From Aquificaceae bacterium (lineage in GTDB: Bacteria; Aquificota; Aquificia; Aquificales; Aquificaceae): a stretch of DNA of 9,575 nucleotides. Shown in pieces: positions 1 to 5,727 of this stretch. The translations under genes and the position numbers were made by a program. The notes under the pieces are model-generated. The model was not told the DNA's origin. It worked only from the letters and a program-made list of their open reading frames with translations, and did no database searches. Position 1 is the first letter of the stretch; the number at the start of each line of letters is the position of its first letter. The stretch spans positions 1-9,575 of the forward strand of contig WFYM01000029.1 of the NCBI GenBank assembly GCA_015490115.1. Direction: 5' to 3'.

Positions 1-1499
1 ACTACAAGGAGGGTGTAGAGGAGATAGCGAAAGCCCTTCAAGAGATCGGCTACGAGATACTCTCAACGGGAGGAACCGCGAGGTATCTAAAAGAAAAAGG
101 AATAGAAGTAAAAGAAATTTCAAAGGTCACCGGCTTTCCCGAGATCTTAGGGGGAAGGGTGAAGAGCCTCCACCCTGCGATACACGGAGGTATCCTCTTC
201 AGGGACTGGAAAGAAGAGGACAAGAAGGATATAGAGGAGGCAGGTATACTCCCCATCGACTTCGTCGTGGTGAACCTATACCCCTTCGAGGAGATGATGA
301 AGAAGGATCTCGAGATCAAAGAACTTATGGAGTTCGTTGACGTAGGTGGTCCGGCTCTTATAAGAGCTGGGGCTAAGAACTACTTCAGGGTAACGGTGGT
401 CGTGGACCCGGAGGACTACGGGTGGGTTGCGAGGAAGTTAAAGGAAGGGAGCCTCTCGGAGAAGGACAGGGCTTTCCTCGCTTGGAAGGCTTTCAACCAC
501 ACCGCCTACTACGACTCGGTCATAGCCAACTTCCTGAAGTCCCACTTCGATATAGAGGAGACGGAGAAGGAAAAGACCGTCCCGATGAAGCTGATCAAAG
601 AGCTGAGATACGGGGAGAACCCGCACCAGAGGGGTTTCCTCTTCGGAGATCCTTTTGAGGAGATAGGGATAGCCAAGGCTGAAATTTTGCAAGGGAAGGA
701 GATGTCCTACAACAACTACTTAGACGCCGACTCCGCCGTGAGGGTAGCTTTGGAGTTTCCCAACGAACCCGTATGTGTTATCGTAAAGCACATGAGTCCT
801 TGCGGTGTGGCGGTCGGGAGGGATCTCCTCGAAGCCTTCAAAAGAGCTAAGGAGTCAGATCCCGAGTCCGCCTTCGGAGGGGTGGTAGCTTTTAACGATA
901 CGGTGACCAAAGAGCTGGCGGAGGAGATAACTTCCATGTTCTTAGAGGTGGTCGTCGCCCCCGAATTCGAGGAGGAGGCACTCAGGGTGCTTTCAAAGAG
1001 AAAGAACCTGAGGGTAGTTAGGTTTTTAGGTCTCGGACACTCCTTCGAGGTCAGGAGGGTGAGCGGGGGTTTCCTCATTCAGGAGGAGGATACGAAGCTC
1101 TTTGAGAAGCTCGAAGTTGTAACGAAGAGAAAACCCACGGAAGAGGAGATGAAGGACCTCATCTTCGCTTGGAAGGTGTGCAAGTATGTGAGGTCGAACG
1201 GGGTTGTGATAGCGAAGGGCGGAAGGACTTTGGGTATAGGTTCCGGGAACGTGTCGAGGGTGGACAGCGTAAGGTGCGCGATAAGCAGGGCTGAAAGATA
1301 CGGGTTTGATCTCAGAGGTTCCGTTTTGGCTTCCGAAGCCTTCTTTCCCTTCAGGGACAGCGTGGACCTTTGCAAGGAGGCTGGTATAACAGCTATAATC
1401 CAGCCGGGAGGCTCCATAAGGGACAAGGAGGTGATCGAAGCGGCGGACCAGCACAAAATAGCCATGGTCTTCACGGGAACGAGGCATTTCAGACACTGA
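1..1499 (+). CDS. purH: Bifunctional AICAR transformylase / IMP cyclohydrolase PurH (5' end outside window)
   Basis: PurH catalyses the last two steps of de novo purine synthesis in the cytoplasm: formyl transfer from 10-formyl-THF to AICAR, then ring closure of FAICAR to IMP. The reading frame is open from base 3. The first visible residues (YKEGVEEIAKAL) match a point about a dozen residues into the family, so only the extreme N-terminus is missing. An MGS-type cyclohydrolase domain comes first, with STGGTARYL, GRVKSLHP-IHGG, VVVNLYPF and VDVGGPALIRAGAKN. The transformylase domain follows, with RYGENPHQ, the catalytic Lys-His pair in KHMSPCG (codons 786-791), ESAFGGVVAFN, SNGVVIAKGGRTLGIG, ASEAFFPFRDS and a C-terminus ending FTGTRHFRH. 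The visible part is about 498 codons, consistent with the usual ~500-520 aa. The bacterial motif is usually KHxNPCG; Ser replaces Asn here, as I recall for the animal enzymes. The stop lies 1 nt before birA. Identification is secure. Confidence 0.97.
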   Translation, partial: YKEGVEEIAKALQEIGYEILSTGGTARYLKEKGIEVKEISKVTGFPEILGGRVKSLHPAIHGGILFRDWKEEDKKDIEEAGILPIDFVVVNLYPFEEMMKKDLEIKELMEFVDVGGPALIRAGAKNYFRVTVVVDPEDYGWVARKLKEGSLSEKDRAFLAWKAFNHTAYYDSVIANFLKSHFDIEETEKEKTVPMKLIKELRYGENPHQRGFLFGDPFEEIGIAKAEILQGKEMSYNNYLDADSAVRVALEFPNEPVCVIVKHMSPCGVAVGRDLLEAFKRAKESDPESAFGGVVAFNDTVTKELAEEITSMFLEVVVAPEFEEEALRVLSKRKNLRVVRFLGLGHSFEVRRVSGGFLIQEEDTKLFEKLEVVTKRKPTEEEMKDLIFAWKVCKYVRSNGVVIAKGGRTLGIGSGNVSRVDSVRCAISRAERYGFDLRGSVLASEAFFPFRDSVDLCKEAGITAIIQPGGSIRDKEVIEAADQHKIAMVFTGTRHFRH

Positions 1500-1500
1500 T

Positions 1501-2205
1501 ATGGTTGGCTTCGACCACATGGTTTGGCTAAGGGAGACGGACTCGACCCAAGAGGTCCTAAAGAGGGGTAGCTACCCGGAGGGGACCGTTGTGGTCGCTG
1601 ACGTTCAAAAAAGGGGAAAAGGGAGAAAAGGAAGGAGGTGGGAGTCCCAGGAGGGAGGCCTGTATTTTAGTTTCGTCCTTTCCGCAAAAAATTTTAGGGA
1701 GGTCCTTCAGATACCTTTGGTGGTCGGTCTTTCCGTCTCGGAAGCCTTGGACAGCTTCGGTCTTCCGACTACGGTAAAGTGGCCGAACGACGTCTACCTG
1801 AAAGGAAAGAAGGTCTCAGGGGTCCTCGTGGAGAGGTCGGGGGATAAGGTGGTCGTTGGAGTCGGTGTGAACGTGAACCAGAGTTCCTTTCCCGAAGAGA
1901 TCAGAGAGACCGCAACCTCCATGTTCCTCGCCTCAGGGAAAAACTTCGAAAGAAAAGAAGTCCTAATGAGGGTCCTCGGAAGGTCTCGGGAAAATTTAGA
2001 ACTCTTCTCGAGGGAGGGCTTCCTACCTTTCAAGGAGAGGGTGGAGGAGAAGCTGCTCTTCAAAGGTGAGGAGGTGGTCGTCCTATCCGAAAAGCCCGTT
2101 GCGGGTATACTCCTCGGTGTTGACGGGGAGGGGTGGCTCCTACTTCGGACATCGGAGGGTATAAAAAAAATAGTTGCGGGAGACGTTAGCCTGAGACCCC
2201 GCTGA
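1501..2205 (+). CDS. birA: Biotin--[acetyl-CoA-carboxylase] ligase, monofunctional (no DNA-binding domain)
   Basis: This enzyme activates biotin with ATP and attaches it to the acceptor lysine of biotin carboxyl carrier domains. The 234-residue protein begins directly in the catalytic domain. Visible motifs are DSTQ (14-17), the biotinyl-AMP loop GKGRKGRRW (39-47), KWPNDV (93-98), KVSGVLVE with the expected active-site Lys104, and GVGVNVNQ (120-127). A small SH3-like C-terminal domain covers about 185-234. There is no N-terminal winged helix, so unlike E. coli BirA it should not repress transcription. In the loop, the first Arg of the classical GRGR is Lys40, but the Arg equivalent to E. coli R118 is kept (Arg42). 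ATG 1501 is chosen because it keeps the strand before DSTQ and gives the length I recall for the Aquifex ligase. ATG 1519 is possible. Neither has a Shine-Dalgarno sequence, so translation probably depends on coupling to purH, which stops 1 nt upstream. Confidence 0.95.
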   Translation: MVGFDHMVWLRETDSTQEVLKRGSYPEGTVVVADVQKRGKGRKGRRWESQEGGLYFSFVLSAKNFREVLQIPLVVGLSVSEALDSFGLPTTVKWPNDVYLKGKKVSGVLVERSGDKVVVGVGVNVNQSSFPEEIRETATSMFLASGKNFERKEVLMRVLGRSRENLELFSREGFLPFKERVEEKLLFKGEEVVVLSEKPVAGILLGVDGEGWLLLRTSEGIKKIVAGDVSLRPR

Positions 2206-2222
2206 GGTGTAAAATTACCTCA
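2203..2222. promoter_or_regulatory. Perfect 6-bp inverted repeat between birA and bioA (candidate operator)
   Basis: TGAGGT (2203-2208) and its exact reverse complement ACCTCA (2217-2222) flank an 8-nt AT-rich spacer, gtaaaatt. The left arm begins with the birA stop codon. The spacer holds the candidate bioA -10 hexamer, so a protein bound here would block polymerase. No U-tract follows, so it does not look like an intrinsic terminator. The arms do not resemble the BirA, BioQ or BioR operators I can recall. The symmetry is directly visible; the regulatory role is inference. Confidence 0.35.
2210..2215 (+). promoter_or_regulatory. Candidate -10 element for bioA (TAAAAT)
   Basis: TAAAAT ends 9 nt before the bioA ATG, and no Shine-Dalgarno sequence is present. 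With normal -10 to start spacing the transcript would begin about 3 nt before the ATG, so nearly leaderless. No convincing -35 hexamer lies 16-18 nt upstream, where the DNA is birA coding sequence. Confidence 0.35.
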
Positions 2223-2224
2223 CT

Positions 2225-3568
2225 ATGGAGGTAAGCCCCGAAATCTTAGAGAGGTGGGACAAGGAGTTCTTCTGGCACCCCTTCACCCAGATGAAGGTAT
2301 ACAGGGAAGAGGAGAACATAATCTTCGAAAGAGGTGAGGGTGTTTACCTTTACGACGTTAAGGGAAGAAAATATATAGACGCCATCTCCTCCCTCTGGTG
2401 CAACGTCCACGGTCACAACCACCCGAAGCTGAACAAGGCTATAGAGGAGCAGCTGAAAAAGGTAGCCCACACCACGACCCTCGGAAGCTCTAACGTCCCG
2501 GCTATATTACTTGCGAAGAAGCTCGTCGATATAACCCCGAAAGGACTGACAAAGGTCTTCTACTCGGAAGACGGGGCTGAGGCTGTTGAGATAGCCATAA
2601 AGCTCGCATACCACTACTGGAGGAACAAGGGTGAGAAGAGGAAACTTTTTATAACGCTCTCCAACGCCTACCACGGTGACACGATAGGTGCTGTGAGCGT
2701 AGGCGGTATAGACCTATTCCACGGGACCTACAGAGATTTACTATTTGAAACGGTAAGGCTCCCCTCCCCTTACCTTTACTGCAAAAAGGAATACGGAGGT
2801 CTCTCGGAGAGGTGCGTTCAAGACTTACTTACGAAGCTTGAAGAAGTCTTGAAGGAAAGGGAGGACACGGTTGCTGTGATCTTAGAAAGCGGGATCCAAG
2901 CTGCCGCAGGCATGCTCCCTTACCCTAAAGGCTTTTTGAAGGGTGTCAGGGAGATAACGAAAAGATACAACGTCCTTTTGATACTCGACGAGGTGGCGAC
3001 GGGATTCGGAAGGACTGGGACCATGTTTTACTGCGAGCAGGAGGGGGTGACCCCGGACCTTATGTGTCTCGGGAAGGGTCTCACGGGAGGTTACCTCCCC
3101 CTCGCCGCTACGCTGACCACGGAAGAGATATTCGAGGCTTTCTTAGGCGAGTTCGGGGAAGCTAAGCACTTTTACCACGGTCACACTTATACCGGTAACA
3201 ACCTCGCCTGCGCCGTAGCCCTCGCCAACATAGAGGTCTTCGAGGAGGAGAGGACCTTGGAAAAGCTAAAGCCAAAGATAGAACTGCTCTCCGAGAGGCT
3301 GAAGGAGTTCTGGGAACTCGACCACGTTGGTGACGTCAGACAGCTCGGCTTCATGGCTGGCATAGAGCTTGTGAAGGACAAAAAAACCGGAGAACCTTAC
3401 CCCTACGGTGAGAGGACGGGCTTTAAGGTGGCGAGGATGTGCTGGGAAAAGGGGGTTTTCCTCAGACCCTTGGGGGACGTTATGGTCCTCATGATGCCCC
3501 TCGTCATAGGTGAGGAGGAGATGAGCTACGTTATAGACACCCTGAAGTGGGCGATATCTAAACTATAA
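2225..3568 (+). CDS. bioA: DAPA aminotransferase (8-amino-7-oxononanoate transaminase), biotin synthesis
   Basis: BioA is a PLP-dependent fold-type I aminotransferase that converts 8-amino-7-oxononanoate (KAPA) to 7,8-diaminononanoate (DAPA), the third-last intermediate in the assembly of biotin's rings. The 447-residue protein has the BioA signature WHPFTQM (17-23), SLWCNVHGHNHP, SEDGAEA (114-120, phosphate cup), AYHGD (148-152), the PLP-ring aspartate in DEVATGFGRTG (Asp255), the Schiff-base lysine in GKGLTGGYLPL (Lys284) and HGHTYTGN. The 29-residue spacing from Asp to Lys matches E. coli BioA. Several blocks (GDTIGAVSVGGIDLFH, HVGDVRQLGFM) look, from memory, closer to the Bacillus subtilis enzyme, which uses lysine rather than S-adenosylmethionine as amino donor; the donor here is therefore open. 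It follows birA after 19 nt. The sequence just before the ATG has a -10-like hexamer inside an inverted repeat and no Shine-Dalgarno. Confidence 0.95.
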   Translation: MEVSPEILERWDKEFFWHPFTQMKVYREEENIIFERGEGVYLYDVKGRKYIDAISSLWCNVHGHNHPKLNKAIEEQLKKVAHTTTLGSSNVPAILLAKKLVDITPKGLTKVFYSEDGAEAVEIAIKLAYHYWRNKGEKRKLFITLSNAYHGDTIGAVSVGGIDLFHGTYRDLLFETVRLPSPYLYCKKEYGGLSERCVQDLLTKLEEVLKEREDTVAVILESGIQAAAGMLPYPKGFLKGVREITKRYNVLLILDEVATGFGRTGTMFYCEQEGVTPDLMCLGKGLTGGYLPLAATLTTEEIFEAFLGEFGEAKHFYHGHTYTGNNLACAVALANIEVFEEERTLEKLKPKIELLSERLKEFWELDHVGDVRQLGFMAGIELVKDKKTGEPYPYGERTGFKVARMCWEKGVFLRPLGDVMVLMMPLVIGEEEMSYVIDTLKWAISKL

Positions 3569-3569
3569 T
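3564..3569 (+). promoter_or_regulatory. Candidate -10 element for nuoE (consensus TATAAT)
   Basis: A perfect TATAAT overlaps the bioA stop codon (TAA at 3566-3568) and ends 9 nt before the nuoE ATG. A second AT-rich hexamer (TTATAA, 3571-3576) follows; TATAA and TTATA form a short palindrome around TT. No Shine-Dalgarno sequence precedes nuoE, and no good -35 is seen. The implied transcript has a leader of only a few nucleotides. The match is exact, but promoter activity is inferred. Confidence 0.4.
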
Positions 3570-3578
3570 TTTATAACC

Positions 3579-4043
3579 ATGTTCGAGGAAAGGCTTTTAG
3601 AGAAGCTGAGGTCCCACATAAACTACTTCCCCAGGAGGGAACAGGCTATACTCCTTTGCCTCCACGAGATACAAAACCACTACGGTTACATACCCGAGGA
3701 GTCTCTAAAGCCCTTGGCTGAACTTCTCGGCGTTCCCCTAAACCACGTGGAGCAGGTGGTCGCCTTCTACGACATGTTCGACAGGGAAAAGCCCGCAAAA
3801 TACAGGATAAGGGTCTGCGTGAGCATAGTGTGTCATCTTCTTGGGAAGCAAAAGCTACTCGAAGCTCTCGAGAAGATCTTGAAGATAAAGCCCGGAGAGG
3901 TAACTCCCGACGGTAGGTTTAAGATAGTTCCGGTTCAGTGTCTCGGAGCCTGCTCGGAGGCTCCCGTCTTCATGGTAAACGAAGACACTTACAAGTTCGA
4001 AGGGGAGGAGAAGCTCCATGAGATCCTATCCCGCTACGCTTAA
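3579..4043 (+). CDS. nuoE: NADH-quinone oxidoreductase subunit E (24-kDa, 2Fe-2S thioredoxin-like)
   Basis: NuoE is the small subunit of the NADH-oxidising tip of complex I. It carries the off-pathway N1a [2Fe-2S] cluster and packs against NuoF on the cytoplasmic side. The 154-residue protein has an N-terminal helical part (about 1-70, with the typical NHYGYIPEE and VVAFYDMF) and a thioredoxin-like domain. The four cluster ligands are Cys80 and Cys85 (C-x4-C, in CVSIVC) and Cys121 and Cys125 (C-x3-C, in CLGAC). This 5/36/4 spacing is that of genuine NuoE. The gene lies 10 nt after bioA and overlaps nuoF by 26 nt, as expected for subunits that must be made together. HoxE- or HndA-like homologues share the fold, but the adjacent complex I-type NuoF favours NuoE. 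Confidence 0.95.
   Translation: MFEERLLEKLRSHINYFPRREQAILLCLHEIQNHYGYIPEESLKPLAELLGVPLNHVEQVVAFYDMFDREKPAKYRIRVCVSIVCHLLGKQKLLEALEKILKIKPGEVTPDGRFKIVPVQCLGACSEAPVFMVNEDTYKFEGEEKLHEILSRYA
4001..4010 (+). promoter_or_regulatory. Ribosome binding site that sets the nuoF start
   Basis: AGGGGAGGAG, inside the end of nuoE, ends 7 nt before ATG 4018. It is the only strong Shine-Dalgarno near the nuoF N-terminus and supports ATG 4018 over the next in-frame Met codon (residue 18). Confidence 0.65.
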
Positions 4044-5295
4044 TATTTACGCTGAGACTACTTTAAACATGCTCCTCAAAAGGGCTAAAAAACCCAAAGT
4101 CCACAATATAGACGACTACCTGAAGGAGGGGGGCTACCAAGCTCTTGAGAAGGCTCTCAACATGTCCCCCGAGGAGATAATAGACTGGGTGGACAAAAGT
4201 ACTTTAAGGGGCAGGGGAGGTGCGGGCTTCCCCACCGGGAAGAAGTGGAAGTTCGCTGTTCAAAACCCTCCTCCCAGATACTTCATCTGCAACGCTGACG
4301 AGTCGGAACCGGGGACCTTCAAGGACAGGATACTCATAGAGAGGGACCCCCACCTCCTCATAGAGGGGATAATAATCTCCTCCTACGCGATAGGTGCAAA
4401 CGAAGCCTTCATCTACATAAGGGGTGAGTATACGGCAGGATACTACATCCTAAAAGACGCCATAGAGGAGGCTAAGAAGAAGGGCTTTTTGGGTAAGAAC
4501 ATACTGGGTTCGGGCTTCGACTTGGAGATATACGTAGCGAGGGGAGCGGGGGCTTACATCTGCGGTGAGGAGACAGCACTAATAGAGTCTTTGGAGGGCA
4601 AGAGGGGACACCCGAGACTGAAACCCCCTTACCCCGTTCAGGTGGGTCTTTGGGGGAGACCTACCGTTGTAAACAACGTGGAGACCATATGCAACGTCCC
4701 CTTCATAATAAACCTCGGGTGGGAGGAATACAGGTACATAGGTCCGAGCGACTACGCGGGTCCGAAGCTCTTTCCCGTGAGCGGGAAGGTGAAGAAGCCC
4801 GGCGTCTACGAGCTTCCGATGAACACAACTCTCAGGGAAGTGATATTCAAGTATGCGGGGGGGACGCTCGGGAACAAGAAGATAAAGGCTGTCTTTTCGG
4901 GAGCTTTGGACTGCTTCTCAGCTGAAGAACTCGATATGCCGATGGATTACTCACCTTTCGGCTTCGGAGGGACGGGAACCGTTATAGTTCTTACCGAAGA
5001 GGACGACATAGTTGAAGCTTGCCTCAAGATAGCTGAGTTTTACGAACACGAGACCTGCGGTCAATGCACCCCTTGCAGGGTCGGCTGTCACGAGCAGGCT
5101 GAGCTTCTGAGGAGGATCTACAAAGGGGAGGGGACGGAGAGGGACTGGGAGGGTTTCCTCTTCGTGAACAAGTATATCCAGCCCACCTCTATATGCGGTC
5201 TCGGGGCTGTAGCCGGGAGGTTGATAAGGGAGGCTATGAAGAAGTTCCCCGAGGAGTTCGAAAGATACAAGAAGAGGCTCGCAAAGACAGCCTGA
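4018..5295 (+). CDS. nuoF: NADH-quinone oxidoreductase subunit F (51-kDa, FMN and NADH binding)
   Basis: NuoF is the entry point of complex I: it binds NADH, takes a hydride onto FMN and passes electrons to cluster N3. The 425-residue protein shows the glycine-rich GRGGAGFPTGKKW (65-77), the FMN-site NADESEPGTFKD (92-103), RGAGAYICGEETALIESLEG (175-194), an SLBB-type region (about 240-330), and N3 [4Fe-4S] ligands Cys347, Cys350 and Cys353 (CGQCTPC) plus Cys393 (SICGLG). The length and the start MRSYPA agree with my memory of A. aeolicus NuoF. The start overlaps nuoE by 26 nt in another frame and has its own strong ribosome binding site. No nuoG or other complex I gene follows; pgpA does. A diaphorase subunit of a hydrogenase (HoxF-like) is less likely, because the N- and C-terminal extensions of those proteins are absent. 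Confidence 0.96.
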   Translation: MRSYPATLNIYAETTLNMLLKRAKKPKVHNIDDYLKEGGYQALEKALNMSPEEIIDWVDKSTLRGRGGAGFPTGKKWKFAVQNPPPRYFICNADESEPGTFKDRILIERDPHLLIEGIIISSYAIGANEAFIYIRGEYTAGYYILKDAIEEAKKKGFLGKNILGSGFDLEIYVARGAGAYICGEETALIESLEGKRGHPRLKPPYPVQVGLWGRPTVVNNVETICNVPFIINLGWEEYRYIGPSDYAGPKLFPVSGKVKKPGVYELPMNTTLREVIFKYAGGTLGNKKIKAVFSGALDCFSAEELDMPMDYSPFGFGGTGTVIVLTEEDDIVEACLKIAEFYEHETCGQCTPCRVGCHEQAELLRRIYKGEGTERDWEGFLFVNKYIQPTSICGLGAVAGRLIREAMKKFPEEFERYKKRLAKTA

Positions 5296-5723
5296 TGCTA
5301 TACGAGATAGTGGCTACCCTCTTCTATCTCGGGAAGTTACCGGCTCCGGGGACTTTGGGGACCCTCGTCGGACTCGGTATAGCTTACATAGTTTCCTTCA
5401 ACCTCTGGACGCTCCTCGTTACGATCTTTTCCCTATTTATCGTCGGTCTCGTGGCGACGACGGAGGTGATAAGGAGGAGAGGAGATCCAGACCCCGAAGA
5501 GGTCATTCTGGACGAGGTGGTCGGCTTTCTCACATGCTTCGTTCTCGTAGAACTCAGCCCCAAGACCGCCTTAGCCTCCTTCATCCTGTTTAGGGTGCTT
5601 GACATCTTAAAGCCCTTCCCGATTAACCTCTTCGAGAGGTTTCCGGGAGCCTTCGGCGTTATGCTCGACGACGTGGCTGCTGGTCTTATGACCTCCCTCC
5701 TCCTCTTCCTCCTGCTACAATGA
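5295..5723 (+). CDS. pgpA: Phosphatidylglycerophosphatase A
   Basis: PgpA is an inner-membrane phosphatase that dephosphorylates phosphatidylglycerol phosphate to phosphatidylglycerol, the last step in making this phospholipid. The 142-residue protein has the family landmarks in order: PAPGTLGTL (16-24), the acidic LDEVVGF (72-78), FRVLDILKPFPI (99-110) and GVMLDDVAAG (121-130). The conserved Asp/Glu residues probably bind the metal. Hydrophobic segments lie at about 21-34, 37-54, 74-95 and 126-141, giving a small multi-pass membrane protein. The start at 5295 is chosen because the nuoF stop overlaps it as TGATG, a classic reinitiation arrangement. The frame is also open upstream from 5193, but that stretch is highly charged, lies inside nuoF and would add residues no PgpA has. 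No good Shine-Dalgarno is present, so expression probably depends on ribosomes finishing nuoF. Confidence 0.92.
   Translation: MLYEIVATLFYLGKLPAPGTLGTLVGLGIAYIVSFNLWTLLVTIFSLFIVGLVATTEVIRRRGDPDPEEVILDEVVGFLTCFVLVELSPKTALASFILFRVLDILKPFPINLFERFPGAFGVMLDDVAAGLMTSLLLFLLLQ
5713..5721 (+). promoter_or_regulatory. Candidate extended -10 element for mqnD (TGcTACAAT)
   Basis: TGCTACAAT is an extended -10 (TG, one base, TACAAT) inside the last pgpA codons. The hexamer ends at 5721 and the mqnD ATG begins 7 nt later, where a transcript would be expected to start. There is no Shine-Dalgarno sequence, so mqnD could be made from a fully leaderless mRNA. No -35 is evident, though extended -10 promoters need one less. 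Confidence 0.4.
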
Positions 5724-5727
5724 TCCC

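Noticed and set aside
1026..1520. Long open frame on the minus strand across the end of purH (164 codons)
   Set aside because: It lies wholly antisense to a strongly conserved PurH region, its translation shows no recognisable domain, and it has no ribosome site or independent support. It is a by-product of codon bias.
2203..2222. Intrinsic terminator after birA
   Set aside because: The stem is only 6 bp with an 8-nt AT-rich loop, and no T-run follows. An operator or chance dyad is more likely.
5193..5294. N-terminal extension of pgpA in the same frame
   Set aside because: It would overlap nuoF by about 100 nt, is highly charged and unlike any PgpA N-terminus. The TGATG at 5293-5297 gives a better start.
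3579..5295. HoxE/HoxF hydrogenase diaphorase instead of NuoE/NuoF
   Set aside because: No hydrogenase gene is adjacent, the lengths are those of complex I subunits, and the sequence agrees with recalled A. aeolicus NuoE/NuoF.
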